Source: Acidimicrobiales bacterium
GTDB taxonomy: Bacteria > Actinomycetota > Acidimicrobiia > Acidimicrobiales > VFJN01
DNA: 39,251 bases
Assembly: GCA_035316325.1 (NCBI GenBank)
Contig: DATHJB010000004.1
Location: 1 to 39,251, forward strand
Direction of reading: 5' to 3'
In this document: one piece after another, positions 8,740 through 17,036 of the stretch
Numbering within the stretch: position 1 is the stretch's first letter
Layout: every line of letters starts with the position of its first letter
Position numbers and translations under genes: made by a program
The notes under the pieces: model-generated
Told to the model about the DNA's origin: nothing
Seen by the model: the letters and a program-made list of their open reading frames with translations, nothing else
Databases searched by the model: none

Positions 8740-11700
8740 ATGGCTCGCTCGTTTCGGCGCTCGCCGCCGGAGCCGTCAGCCGCGCTGCTGGCGCGTCCCC
8801 GGTTGGCGGCGCTGTTGCTGGGAAGGTGGGAGAGTCGGGTGACGTCGCTGGTCGGCGGCGCCGGGTTGGGGAAGACGACGGTGCTGGCCCAGGCCGTCGC
8901 CGAGAACGAGCACGCCTCCCACGGCGAGGATCTCTGGTTCGGGCTCGAGCCCCACGACGCCGACGCCGATCGGCTGGCCCGGGGCGTGGCGGCGGCCCTG
9001 GGCGCCGAGGTGGCGCCGGGCGCGCCGCTGGCGCCGGCGGTGGCCGAGGCGTTGTGGCAGCGGTCGCCGGTGCAGGTCTGCCTCGTGTTCGACGACGTGC
9101 ACCGGCTGCCCGCGGCGTCGAGCGGAGCGCTGTGGCTGGCCGAACTGGTCAACAGCCTCCCCGCCAACGGGCACGTGGTGCTGGCCGGCCGCACCGAGCC
9201 GCCGGTGCCGCTGGCCCGGCTCGACGCGCTCGGCGCCGTGCTCCGCCTCGGCGAGCACGACCTGCGCTTCTCCGACGACGAGCTCGACGGGTTCGCGGCG
9301 GGGCGCGGCGTCGACCCGGCCACCCTGGCGGGCACCGGCGGCTGGCCCGCGCTGGCCGAGATGTCCGCCAACGCCCACGTCGAGCAGCCCGACGACGTCG
9401 CCGGCGCCTACATGTGGGCCGAGGTGCTCGAGCCGCTCGGCTCCGAGCGGCGCCGCGTGCTGGCGGTGCTGGCCGACCTGGGCGGGGGCGATGCCGAGCT
9501 GATCGGCGCCGCGCTCGGCGAGCCGGTCGACCTGGCCCGGGCGCTGGAGGGCGTCCCGCTGGTGGCGCACACCGTCGACGGCTGGCACGTCGCCCACGCC
9601 CTGTGGCGCCAGGCGCCCGGCCTGGCCCTCGACGCCGACGCCCGGGTCGTCACCAGGCAGCGCGCCGTGGCGCACCTGACCTCCCAGTTCCGCTTCGACG
9701 AGGCGTTCGACATGGTCGAGGACGCGGCGGCGTGGGACCTCGCCCCCGCGGTGCTGCGGGCTGCGTGCCTGGCCAGTGACCGCCTGACGTCCTCCCAGCT
9801 CGAGCGCTGGTGGGACTCGAGCCCACTCGAGGTGCGGACGTCGCTGCCGGGCTGGCTGGCCCGTGGCCTGCTGGCGGGTTTCACCACCCCGGCCGCCGCC
9901 ACCGAGCCGCTGCAGCACGCCATCGAGCTCTGTCGCACCGCGGGCGACGTCGACGCCGAGATGTCCGCCATCGCCCAGCTGTCGCGGCTCGCCTGGTTCG
10001 CCCAGGACGACACCGTGATCATGGAGCTGGTCGCCCGGGTCACCGAGCTGGAGGCCACCGGCCACCCCCGGGCGGCGGCCCTCGCCACCGTGGCCCGGGC
10101 CGCCATGGCCGACCTCACCGGCGACGACGACGCCATGCTCGCCTTCCTCGACGGCATCGAGCCCGGCGACCTCGACCGGGCCTGGGAGCTGCTGGTCAGC
10201 TTCTGGGCCGCCCAGGTGCGCCTCGGCCTGGGCGAGACCGCCCCGATCCACCGCATCGTCGAGCGCCTCCACGCGACCGACGACCCGGCGCTGCGGGGCG
10301 CGGGGATGGCGATGCGGCTGTCGGCCCTGTGGGCGGAGGGCCGGGTCGACGACGTGGTGGCCGGGCTGCCGGCGATGCTCGAGGCCATGCAGGGCGCCGG
10401 CGTCATCAACAACCTCTACCTGGCGCTCAACGGCGCCTGCCTGGCCACCGCCCGCACCGGCGACGTCGTCGGGGCGCGGCGCTGGTTCGACGCGTCGCTG
10501 GAGACCGCGCCGGTGACGCCCAACGGCGACCTGTCGCCCCGCAGCGCCGTCGCCCTCGCCTACGTGAACCTGGCGGAGGGGCGGGAGAAGCACGCCGCCA
10601 TCGGCCTGCAGACAGCGATCGAGTCGCACGGGCTCGACCAGGGCGTCGAGCGCGACACGTGGCGGCAGCACATCGCCGTGACCTACGTGCTGCTGCCCGA
10701 GACCCGGGCGCACTGGGACGCGAAGCCGCTGCGGGGCCACCTGCGGACCGGGCACCGGATGGCGCAGGCGGTGGTGGCGGTGCGCGAGGGTCGGGCCGAC
10801 CCGGTCCTGCGCGACCTCGACCTCCCCGAGCCCGGCGTGGTGCGCTCGGTGCTCGACGTGCGGCTGGCGGTGGAGCTGGCCGTCGGGCTGGTGGAAGCCG
10901 GTCGCCACGCCGACGCCCGGACGCTGCTGGCCGCGATCGGCCCGCCCGGCCGCGCCGCCCTGCGCGACCTCACCACCAGCGGCCACCGCCAGGCCCGCCC
11001 GGCGAAGGTGCTGCTCGCCTCCGTGCCCGCCGCCCCGGCCCGGCGCACCTGGCTGTCGGTGCTGGGCCGGCTGTCGCTCACGCGTGACGACCCCGCGGGC
11101 GAGGCCGTCGTCGACCCCGACCTGCGGCGGACGAAGCTGCGGGCGATGCTCGGGTACCTGGTGGTCCAGCGCCAGACGACCCGGGCCGCGCTGATCGCGG
11201 CGGTGTGGCCCGACCTCGACGAGCGGGCCGCGGCCAACAACATGGCGGTGACCCTGAACCGCCTGCAGCGGGTGCTGGAGCCGTGGCGGCCGCCGGGGGA
11301 GCCCGGCTACCTGCTGCGCGTCGACGGCTCGGCGTTGCGGCTGGTCGCCGGCGACCACCTCCGCATCGACGTCGACGACTTCGAGCGGCACCTCGCGGCT
11401 GCCGCCAGGGCCGAGGCCGACGGCGTCCCGTCGCTGGCGCTGACCCACGACCTGGCCGTCGCCGAGCTCTACCGGGGCGAACTGCTGGCCGACGTGCCCG
11501 AGGACGAGTGGTTCGCCCTCGAGCGCGAGCGCCACCGCACCCGTTTCGTCGGTGCCGCGGTGCGGGCCGGCCAGCTGCTGCTCGGTCGCAGCGCTCCCGG
11601 CGAGGCCGAGGACGTCGCCCGGCAGGCCCTCGCCGCCGACCGGTGGGCGGAGGGCGCCTACGCGGTGCTGGTCGGGGCGGCGATCGCCCGCCGCGACTAC

Positions 11701-11811
11701 GCCGCCGCCAACCTCCAGATGGACCTCTGCCTCGACGCCCTGCGCGAGCTGGGCGCCGAGCCGTCGTGGACCACCCGCCAGCTGCAGCGCCGCCTGTCGT
11801 CGGTCAGCTGA
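8740..11811 (+). CDS. Large regulator: MalT-like ATPase at the N-terminus, winged helix and BTAD domain at the C-terminus
   Basis: The 1023-residue protein begins with a P-loop ATPase (Walker A GGAGLGKTT near residue 40, Walker B CLVFDDVHRL near 115) of the STAND/MalT type. A long helical, TPR-like middle runs to about residue 780. An OmpR/SARP-like winged helix (LRRTKLRAMLGYLVV to LRLVAGDHLRID) follows, and a BTAD domain ends the protein, including AELYRGELLADVPEDEWF and RRDYAAANLQMDLCLDALRELG. Classical SARPs such as AfsR have winged helix and BTAD first and ATPase second, so the order is reversed here. ATG 8740 is chosen because GGGAGG lies at 8731-8736. The gene precedes the PTS operon by 162 bases. 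Confidence 0.88.
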   Translation: MARSFRRSPPEPSAALLARPRLAALLLGRWESRVTSLVGGAGLGKTTVLAQAVAENEHASHGEDLWFGLEPHDADADRLARGVAAALGAEVAPGAPLAPAVAEALWQRSPVQVCLVFDDVHRLPAASSGALWLAELVNSLPANGHVVLAGRTEPPVPLARLDALGAVLRLGEHDLRFSDDELDGFAAGRGVDPATLAGTGGWPALAEMSANAHVEQPDDVAGAYMWAEVLEPLGSERRRVLAVLADLGGGDAELIGAALGEPVDLARALEGVPLVAHTVDGWHVAHALWRQAPGLALDADARVVTRQRAVAHLTSQFRFDEAFDMVEDAAAWDLAPAVLRAACLASDRLTSSQLERWWDSSPLEVRTSLPGWLARGLLAGFTTPAAATEPLQHAIELCRTAGDVDAEMSAIAQLSRLAWFAQDDTVIMELVARVTELEATGHPRAAALATVARAAMADLTGDDDAMLAFLDGIEPGDLDRAWELLVSFWAAQVRLGLGETAPIHRIVERLHATDDPALRGAGMAMRLSALWAEGRVDDVVAGLPAMLEAMQGAGVINNLYLALNGACLATARTGDVVGARRWFDASLETAPVTPNGDLSPRSAVALAYVNLAEGREKHAAIGLQTAIESHGLDQGVERDTWRQHIAVTYVLLPETRAHWDAKPLRGHLRTGHRMAQAVVAVREGRADPVLRDLDLPEPGVVRSVLDVRLAVELAVGLVEAGRHADARTLLAAIGPPGRAALRDLTTSGHRQARPAKVLLASVPAAPARRTWLSVLGRLSLTRDDPAGEAVVDPDLRRTKLRAMLGYLVVQRQTTRAALIAAVWPDLDERAAANNMAVTLNRLQRVLEPWRPPGEPGYLLRVDGSALRLVAGDHLRIDVDDFERHLAAAARAEADGVPSLALTHDLAVAELYRGELLADVPEDEWFALERERHRTRFVGAAVRAGQLLLGRSAPGEAEDVARQALAADRWAEGAYAVLVGAAIARRDYAAANLQMDLCLDALRELGAEPSWTTRQLQRRLSSVS

Positions 11812-11890
11812 CCCCGACCGGACCCTGACCGACCCCGGCGCCGACGGCCTCGGCCGGCGGCACCGGCGCGCCCCGACGTCAATGTGACGC

Positions 11891-11919
11891 TTGACACCGG
11901 GTCGCTGCTCGGATACAAA
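11891..11919 (+). promoter_or_regulatory. Promoter of the DeoR-PTS operon with an A-rich putative operator
   Basis: TTGACA (11891-11896), a 17-base spacer and TACAAA (11914-11919) form the best sigma-70-like promoter in the window. The next 20 or so bases (to 11940) are strikingly A-rich with repeated AAC units in an otherwise very GC-rich genome, a plausible binding region for the DeoR-type repressor encoded next. Confidence 0.65.
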
Positions 11920-11973
11920 ACAACAAGAACACAACTAAACGGGCATCAAGCAGGTTGAAACGGGGGGGCCGAG

Positions 11974-12735
11974 GTGTTTGCCGAGGAGCGCCAGCAGGAG
12001 ATCGTGCGCCGGGCCCGCGAGGCGGGACGGGTCGACGTGGCTTCGCTGTCGACGGAGCTCGACGTCACCCCGGAGACGGTCCGCCGTGACCTGACGGCGC
12101 TGGAGCGGGGCGGCCTCGTGCGCCGCGTGCACGGCGGCGCCATCGCCATCGAGCGACTGGGCTTCGAGCCCGCCGTGGCCGCCCGCGAGGCGGTGCTCAC
12201 CACCGAGAAGGCGCGGATCGCCAAGTTGGCGCTGGCCGAGCTGCCCGGCGACGGGGCGATCATCCTCGACGCGGGCACCACCACCCGCCAGCTCGCCGAG
12301 CTGCTGCCCACCGACGCCGAGCTGATGGTGGTGGTCAACTCGCCCCAGCTGGCGCTGCTGCTGGCCCGGCGGCCGAACGTCACCGTGATGATGCTCGGGG
12401 GCCGTGTCCGCGGCCGTACGCAGGCCGTCGTCGACGACTGGGCCACCTCGGCGCTGGCCGACATCCACGTCGACGTGGCGTTCATGGCCACCAACGGCAT
12501 CAGCGTCGAGCGCGGCCTCACCACGCCCGACCTGGCCGAGGCGGCCGTCAAGCGGGCGATGATGGCCGCCGCCCGCCGCACGGTCCTGCTCGCCGACCAC
12601 ACCAAGATCGGCGTCGACTACTTCAGCCGCTTCGGCGACGTCGACCAGGTCGACACGTTCGTGACCGACTCCGGCGCCGACGCCGAGCTCGTCGACGAGC
12701 TGACCCAGGCCGGGCCGCGGGTGGTGCTGGCATGA
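11974..12735 (+). CDS. DeoR-family transcriptional repressor of the PTS operon
   Basis: The 253-residue protein has an N-terminal helix-turn-helix (RQQEIVRRAREAG, then ELDVTPETVRRDLTALE, ending in GGLVRRVHGGAI, the DeoR signature). A DeoRC sugar-phosphate-binding domain follows, with ILDAGTTTRQLAELL, MLGGRVRGRTQAVVDDWA and LADHTKIGVDYFSRF. Members sense phosphorylated sugars such as fructose 1-phosphate. The GTG start follows a run of G residues. The stop overlaps the start of the kinase (ATGA), so repressor and kinase are coupled. It is probably autoregulatory and controlled by the metabolite its own operon makes. Confidence 0.93.
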   Translation: MFAEERQQEIVRRAREAGRVDVASLSTELDVTPETVRRDLTALERGGLVRRVHGGAIAIERLGFEPAVAAREAVLTTEKARIAKLALAELPGDGAIILDAGTTTRQLAELLPTDAELMVVVNSPQLALLLARRPNVTVMMLGGRVRGRTQAVVDDWATSALADIHVDVAFMATNGISVERGLTTPDLAEAAVKRAMMAAARRTVLLADHTKIGVDYFSRFGDVDQVDTFVTDSGADAELVDELTQAGPRVVLA

Positions 12736-13694
12736 TCGTCACTCTCACGCTCAACCCGAGCCTCGACCGCACGCTGGAGGTGCCGGAGCTGGTGCGGGGC
12801 AGCGTGATCCGCTCGACGTCGCGGCTGCTGCACCCGGGCGGCAAGGGCGTGAACGTGGCCCGGGCGCTGCTGGCCAACGGCGTCGAGGCCCGGGCGGTGC
12901 TGCCGGTGGGCGGCGCCGTCGGGCGTGAGCTGCTGGAGCTGCTGGCCGACGAGGGCGTGGCGATGACCGCGGTCGACGTCGGCGCCGCCACCCGGTCGAA
13001 CCTGACCCTCAGCGAGCCCGACGGCACCGTGACCAAGATCAACGTCGACGGCGAGCCGCTCACGGCCACCGAGATCGACACGCTGGCCGACACCGTGACG
13101 AAGCTGGCCCGGCCGTCCGCCTGGGTCGTGCTCAGCGGCAGCCTGCCCCGCGGCGTCGACGACGGCGTCTACGCCCGCCTGACCGAGCGGTTCACGTCCT
13201 CGGGGATCGCGGTGGCGGTCGACACGTCGGGGCCGGCGCTGCGCCAGGCCGTCGCCGCCGGGCCGGCGCTGGTGAAGCCGAACCGCGAGGAGCTGGCGGA
13301 GGCCGTCGGCACCGAGATCCGCACCCTCGCCGACACCGTCGCCGCCGCCCACGCCCTGCGGCGCTCCGGGGCCGGCACCGTGCTCGCCAGCCTCGGCCCC
13401 GACGGCGCCGTGCTCGTCGGCGACGAGGGCGTCGTGTTCGGGGAGTGCGCGGTCGCCGAGCGACGCAGCACCGTCGGCGCCGGCGACTGCCTGCTCGCGG
13501 GGTACCTCGCCGCCGGAACCACCGGGGCCGAGGGCCGCGACGCCCTCGCCACCGCCCTGTGCTGGGCCGCCGCGGCCGTCGAGCTGCCCGGCAGCGGCAT
13601 GCCGACACCGGCCGACGTCGCCCGGCGCCGGGCGCACGTGACCACCGATCTCGAAGGACTGGATCTCGACCGGGCGCTGACCGGGTCTGGATAG
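12732..13694 (+). CDS. fruK: PfkB-family sugar-phosphate kinase, 1-phosphofructokinase type
   Basis: The 320-residue kinase starts with MIVTLTLNPSLDRTLEV, the usual 1-phosphofructokinase/tagatose-6-phosphate kinase opening. Both PfkB signatures are present: HPGGKGVNVARAL (residues 34-46) and STVGAGDCLLAGYLA with the catalytic base Asp252. SGSLPRGV and KPNREEL are further family motifs. The product would be a ketose bisphosphate, such as fructose 1,6-bisphosphate from fructose 1-phosphate. Tagatose-6-phosphate kinase (LacC) is the main alternative. It overlaps the DeoR gene by four bases and precedes the PTS permease by 13 bases with a GGGGGAGA ribosome-binding site between. Confidence 0.88.
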   Translation: MIVTLTLNPSLDRTLEVPELVRGSVIRSTSRLLHPGGKGVNVARALLANGVEARAVLPVGGAVGRELLELLADEGVAMTAVDVGAATRSNLTLSEPDGTVTKINVDGEPLTATEIDTLADTVTKLARPSAWVVLSGSLPRGVDDGVYARLTERFTSSGIAVAVDTSGPALRQAVAAGPALVKPNREELAEAVGTEIRTLADTVAAAHALRRSGAGTVLASLGPDGAVLVGDEGVVFGECAVAERRSTVGAGDCLLAGYLAAGTTGAEGRDALATALCWAAAAVELPGSGMPTPADVARRRAHVTTDLEGLDLDRALTGSG

Positions 13695-13707
13695 AAGGGG
13701 GAGAGCA

Positions 13708-14925
13708 ATGGCAACGACGTACACACCCACCGTCGAGGGCACGGGTGTGAAGGCGACCATCCAAAGGATCGGCGGGTACCTCGCCGGGATGGTGATGCCC
13801 AACATCGGGGCGTTCATCGCCTGGGGGCTGATCACCGCCCTGTTCATCGACACGGGGTGGCTGCCGAACGAGAAGTACGCGGCCGCCGTCGACCCGATGA
13901 TCTTCTTCCTGCTGCCGATCCTCATCGGCTACACGGGCGGCCGGATGGTCCACGGCCAGCGCGGCGCCGTCATCGGCGCCGTGGCCACGATGGGCGTGGT
14001 CGTCGGCGGTGTCGCCGACGACGGCAGCCAGATCCCGATGTTCCTCGGCGCGATGATCGTCGCCCCGCTGGCCGCCTACGTGCTGAAGCTGTTCGACGAC
14101 CGGATGCGCGACCGCGTGAGCACCGGCTTCGAGATGCTGGTCGACAACTTCTCGCTCGGGATCATCGGTGCCGGGTTCGTCGTGCTCGGCGTGTGGGGCA
14201 TCGGGCCGGTGGTCCGGACCGTGAGCGACTGGTTCGGCGACGGCGTCGAGTACCTGGTCGACAACCACCTGATCCCGCTGTCCTCGATCATCATCGAGCC
14301 CGCCAAGGTGCTGTTCCTCAACAACGCCATCAACCACGGGGTGCTCAGCCCGCTCGGCGTCTCGGAGGCGGCCGAGAAGGGCGAGTCGATCATGTTCATG
14401 CTGGAGAGCAACCCGGGCCCGGGCCTCGGGGTCCTGCTGGCCTACTTCTTCTTCGGGCCCCGCTCGCTCCGGCCGACCGTGCCGGCCGCCATCGCCATCC
14501 AGTTCCTGGGTGGCATCCACGAGATCTACTTCCCGTACATCCTCATGAAGCCCCGGCTGATCCTGGCCGCCATCGCCGGTGGGATGTCGGGCATCCTGGT
14601 CTTCGAGGTCACCGGCGCCGGGCTGGTGGCGACACCGTCGCCCGGGTCGATCTTCGCCTACCTGGCCGAAACACCGAGGGGCGGCTACTTCGGGGTGCTG
14701 GCGGGGATCGCGGTGTCGACCGCGGTCAGCCTCGCCGTGGGGGCGATGCTGCTCGGCTTCGGCCGCGGCGAGCCCGCCGAGGACGACGACGCCGTCGGGG
14801 CCGAGGAGCTGGCCGACGCCTCCGAGCGCAGCGCCCGGCAGAAGGCCGAGTCCAAGGTCGGGGCCCAGGCCCAGGCCCAGGCCGAGGCCGAGGCCCAGCC
14901 CGAGGCCGGACTGCAGGGGGTGTGA
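13708..14925 (+). CDS. mtlA: PTS mannitol-type permease, EIIC domain
   Basis: The 405-residue membrane protein carries the sugar across the membrane during phosphorylation. It matches mannitol EIIC: IGGYLAGMVMPNIGAFIAWGL at the start, FLLPILIGYTGGRM, a NNAINHGVLSPLG segment and GGIHEIYFPYILMKP around His271, the mannitol-family active-site loop. In enteric MtlA the EIIC is fused to EIIB and EIIA. Here it ends in a 50-residue acidic, Ala/Gln/Glu-rich tail and the other domains are separate genes. Substrate may be mannitol or a related polyol; family alone does not settle it. Confidence 0.9.
   Translation: MATTYTPTVEGTGVKATIQRIGGYLAGMVMPNIGAFIAWGLITALFIDTGWLPNEKYAAAVDPMIFFLLPILIGYTGGRMVHGQRGAVIGAVATMGVVVGGVADDGSQIPMFLGAMIVAPLAAYVLKLFDDRMRDRVSTGFEMLVDNFSLGIIGAGFVVLGVWGIGPVVRTVSDWFGDGVEYLVDNHLIPLSSIIIEPAKVLFLNNAINHGVLSPLGVSEAAEKGESIMFMLESNPGPGLGVLLAYFFFGPRSLRPTVPAAIAIQFLGGIHEIYFPYILMKPRLILAAIAGGMSGILVFEVTGAGLVATPSPGSIFAYLAETPRGGYFGVLAGIAVSTAVSLAVGAMLLGFGRGEPAEDDDAVGAEELADASERSARQKAESKVGAQAQAQAEAEAQPEAGLQGV
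14863..14907 (+). repeat. Imperfect hexanucleotide repeat encoding an Ala-Gln/Ala-Glu tail
   Basis: GCCCAG and GCCGAG units repeat in frame over 45 bases at the 3' end of the EIIC gene, coding for an AQAQAQAEAEAQPEA tail. This is where the EIIC-EIIB linker lies in fused MtlA proteins. Slippage could change its length. Confidence 0.8.
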
Positions 14926-14926
14926 C

Positions 14927-15232
14927 GTGAGCATCGATGCGTCCGAGGTGCGCAAGATCGTCGTCGCCTGCGACGCCGGGATGGGGTCGAGCGTCATGCT
15001 CGCCAGCACCGTGAGGAAGCGCCTGAAGGGCCGCGACGTCGAGGTCGCCCACACGCCCGTCGACCACATCCCGGACGATGCCGACGTCGTCCTCTGCCAC
15101 CTCGGGCTCGTCGAGCGGGCCCGGCGGAAGGCGCCGGGCCGGGTGGTGGTGCCGTTCCAGCTGTTCATCGGCGACCCGGCCGTCGAGAAGGTCCTGAAGG
15201 CCCTGGAGCAGGGAGGCACGATCGATGGCTGA
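14927..15232 (+). CDS. PTS mannitol-type EIIB
   Basis: The 101-residue cytosolic phosphocarrier has the phosphocysteine loop VACDAGMGSSVM with Cys15, the mannitol EIIB active site. It takes phosphate from EIIA and passes it to the sugar in EIIC. The GTG start is one base after the EIIC stop and the 3' end overlaps the EIIA gene by eight bases. No independent ribosome-binding site is obvious, so translation is probably coupled. Confidence 0.92.
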   Translation: MSIDASEVRKIVVACDAGMGSSVMLASTVRKRLKGRDVEVAHTPVDHIPDDADVVLCHLGLVERARRKAPGRVVVPFQLFIGDPAVEKVLKALEQGGTIDG

Positions 15233-15686
15233 CGTCGTCATCGGCGAGCTGCTGTCACCCTCGTCGGTGCGCCTCGGCCAGGTGGCGCCCGACTGGGAGG
15301 CCGCGGTGCGCCAGGTCGGTGGGCTGCTGGTCGACGCGGGGGCCGTCGAGGACGGCTACGTCGACGCCATGGTGGAGCGGGAGCGCGACGTCGCCCCCAC
15401 CTTCGTCGGCGAGGGCGTCGCCATCCCGCACGGCACCCTCGCCAGCCGCTCGCTGATCCGGCGGGACGCCCTGTGCGCGGTGCAGTTCCCGGCCGGCGTC
15501 GACTGGCAGGGCGACCGCGTCGTCCTCTGCATCGGCATCGCCGCCCGCGGCGACCTCCACGTGCCGGTGCTGGCTCAGCTCGCCGAGCTGCTGATGGAAC
15601 CCGACCGGGCCGAGGCCCTGCGCCGGGCCGGCACCGCCGAGCAGCTCCTGGCGCTGCTCACACCCGAGGAGTCCGCACCGACATGA
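15225..15686 (+). CDS. PTS mannitol/fructose-type EIIA
   Basis: The 153-residue cytosolic protein carries the EIIA active-site histidine His69 in GEGVAIPHGT, followed by the family stretch CAVQFPAGVDW and a C-terminal VPVLAQLAELL segment. It accepts phosphate from HPr and passes it to the EIIB encoded just before. It belongs to the mannitol/fructose EIIA superfamily. It overlaps EIIB by eight bases and the dehydrogenase by four (ATGA). Confidence 0.93.
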   Translation: MADVVIGELLSPSSVRLGQVAPDWEAAVRQVGGLLVDAGAVEDGYVDAMVERERDVAPTFVGEGVAIPHGTLASRSLIRRDALCAVQFPAGVDWQGDRVVLCIGIAARGDLHVPVLAQLAELLMEPDRAEALRRAGTAEQLLALLTPEESAPT

Positions 15687-16723
15687 GAGCCGCCCGCTTC
15701 CACGCACCCGGCGACATCCGGCTGGAGGACGTGCCGGAGCCCGAGGCCGGCCCCGGCGACGTCGTCATCCGGGTGCGCAACTGCTCCACCTGCGGCACCG
15801 ACGTGAAGATCAGCCGCCACGGGCACCACCACATCGTGCCGCCCCGCACGCTGGGCCACGAGATCGCCGGTGAGATCGCCGAGGTCGGCGCCGGCGTCGC
15901 GGGGTGGTCGGTGGGCGACCGGGTCCAGGTGATCGCGGCCATCCCCGACGGGGTGTGCCTCGACTGCCGGGCCGGGCGGTTCACCGTGTGCCCCCACCAG
16001 GAGTCGATGGGCTACCACTACGACGGCGGCTTCGCCCCGTACTGCCGGGTGCCGGCGAAGGTGCTGGCGGTGGACGGGCTGAACCGCATCCCCGACGGCG
16101 TCGGCTTCGCCGCGGCCTCGGTGTCGGAGCCGCTGGCCTGCGTGATCAACGGCCAGGAGCTGGCCAGGGTCGGCAAGGGCGACGACGTCGTCGTGCTGGG
16201 GGCGGGGCCGATCGGCTGCCTGCACGTGCGGATGGCCCGGGCCAACGGCGCCGCCCGCGTGTTCCTGGTCGACGTGAACCCGGCCCGGCTCGAGCAGGCG
16301 GCGCTGGTCGCCCGGCCCGACGCGGCGTTCGGCGGGGGAGCGGACGACCCGCTCGCCGGGGTCCTGGACCTGACCGACGGCCGCGGGGTCGACGTCGCCA
16401 TCACGGCCACGGCCGCCGGCGCGGCACAGGAGCAGGCGCTGCTGATGCTCGCCCGGCGCGGTCGCCTCAGCCTGTTCGGGGGCCTGCCAAAGGACCGGCC
16501 CACCATCACGCTCGACTCCAACCTCGTCCACTACCGGGAGCTCACCCTGGTGGGCGCCAACGGCTCCAGCCCGGCGCACAACGCCCGGGCGCTCGAGCTC
16601 ATCGCCACCGGCGTCGTCCCCGTCGACGACCTCATCACCCATCGCCTGCCGCTCGACGCGGTCGTGGAGGGCATCGACATCGTCGCTCGCGGCGAGGCCA
16701 TCAAGGTGACCATCGAGCCTTGA
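15683..16723 (+). CDS. Zinc-dependent medium-chain dehydrogenase, probably polyol-phosphate oxidising
   Basis: The 346-residue enzyme is of the sorbitol/threonine dehydrogenase type. Catalytic zinc ligands are Cys37 (NCSTCGTD) and His59-Glu60 (TLGHE), and the cofactor loop is VVLGAGPIGCLHVRMA. The structural-zinc lobe reads PDGVCLDCRAGRFTVC, with only three cysteines and Asp where the first is usual. Its place between EIIA and HPr suggests that it oxidises the polyol phosphate delivered by the PTS, as GatD does with galactitol 1-phosphate. No MtlD-type mannitol-1-phosphate dehydrogenase is in the window. Oxidation of a free polyol remains possible. Confidence 0.85.
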   Translation: MRAARFHAPGDIRLEDVPEPEAGPGDVVIRVRNCSTCGTDVKISRHGHHHIVPPRTLGHEIAGEIAEVGAGVAGWSVGDRVQVIAAIPDGVCLDCRAGRFTVCPHQESMGYHYDGGFAPYCRVPAKVLAVDGLNRIPDGVGFAAASVSEPLACVINGQELARVGKGDDVVVLGAGPIGCLHVRMARANGAARVFLVDVNPARLEQAALVARPDAAFGGGADDPLAGVLDLTDGRGVDVAITATAAGAAQEQALLMLARRGRLSLFGGLPKDRPTITLDSNLVHYRELTLVGANGSSPAHNARALELIATGVVPVDDLITHRLPLDAVVEGIDIVARGEAIKVTIEP

Positions 16724-16739
16724 TCCTCAGGGGGAACAC

Positions 16740-17036
16740 ATGGCCCAACGCACAGTCACCGTCGGCTCGGCCAGCGGGCTGCACGCCCGCCCGGCCCGCC
16801 TCTTCGTCCGGGCCGCCGCGGCGCTGCCCGTGCCGGTCACGGCCACGGTCGACGGGAAGAAGCCGGCCCGGGCCGACAGCATGCTGGCGGTGCTGGCGCT
16901 CGGCGCGGTCCAGGGCACGGCGGTGACCCTCACGGCGTCGGACGACGCGCAGGGCGTCGCCGCCGTCGATGAGCTGGCCGAGCTGCTGGCCGCCGACCTC
17001 GACGCGGCCCCCGAGCCGGATCCCTCCGATGCCTGA
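16740..17036 (+). CDS. ptsH: Phosphocarrier protein HPr
   Basis: The 98-residue protein has the active-site histidine His15 in SGLHARPARLF and a SMLAVLALGAVQGT segment in which Ser47 corresponds to the regulatory Ser46 of Firmicutes HPr. No HPr kinase gene is in the window. It relays phosphate from Enzyme I to EIIA. The ATG follows AGGGGGAAC, a good ribosome-binding site. The 3' end overlaps ptsI by eight bases. An acidic-Pro tail (APEPDPSDA) extends beyond the usual HPr end of about 88 residues. Confidence 0.93.
   Translation: MAQRTVTVGSASGLHARPARLFVRAAAALPVPVTATVDGKKPARADSMLAVLALGAVQGTAVTLTASDDAQGVAAVDELAELLAADLDAAPEPDPSDA

Noticed and set aside
8776..11934. A 1052-codon open frame on the minus strand across the BTAD regulator
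   Set aside because: It is the mirror of a clearly coding frame; the composition is an Arg/Gly/Gln/Val-rich artefact without recognisable motifs.
13192..15219. A 675-codon antisense frame over the PTS genes, with a Gly-Leu repeat
   Set aside because: It opposes EIIC and EIIB, whose active sites are intact; the Gly-Leu run is only the complement of the AQ/AE-coding repeat.
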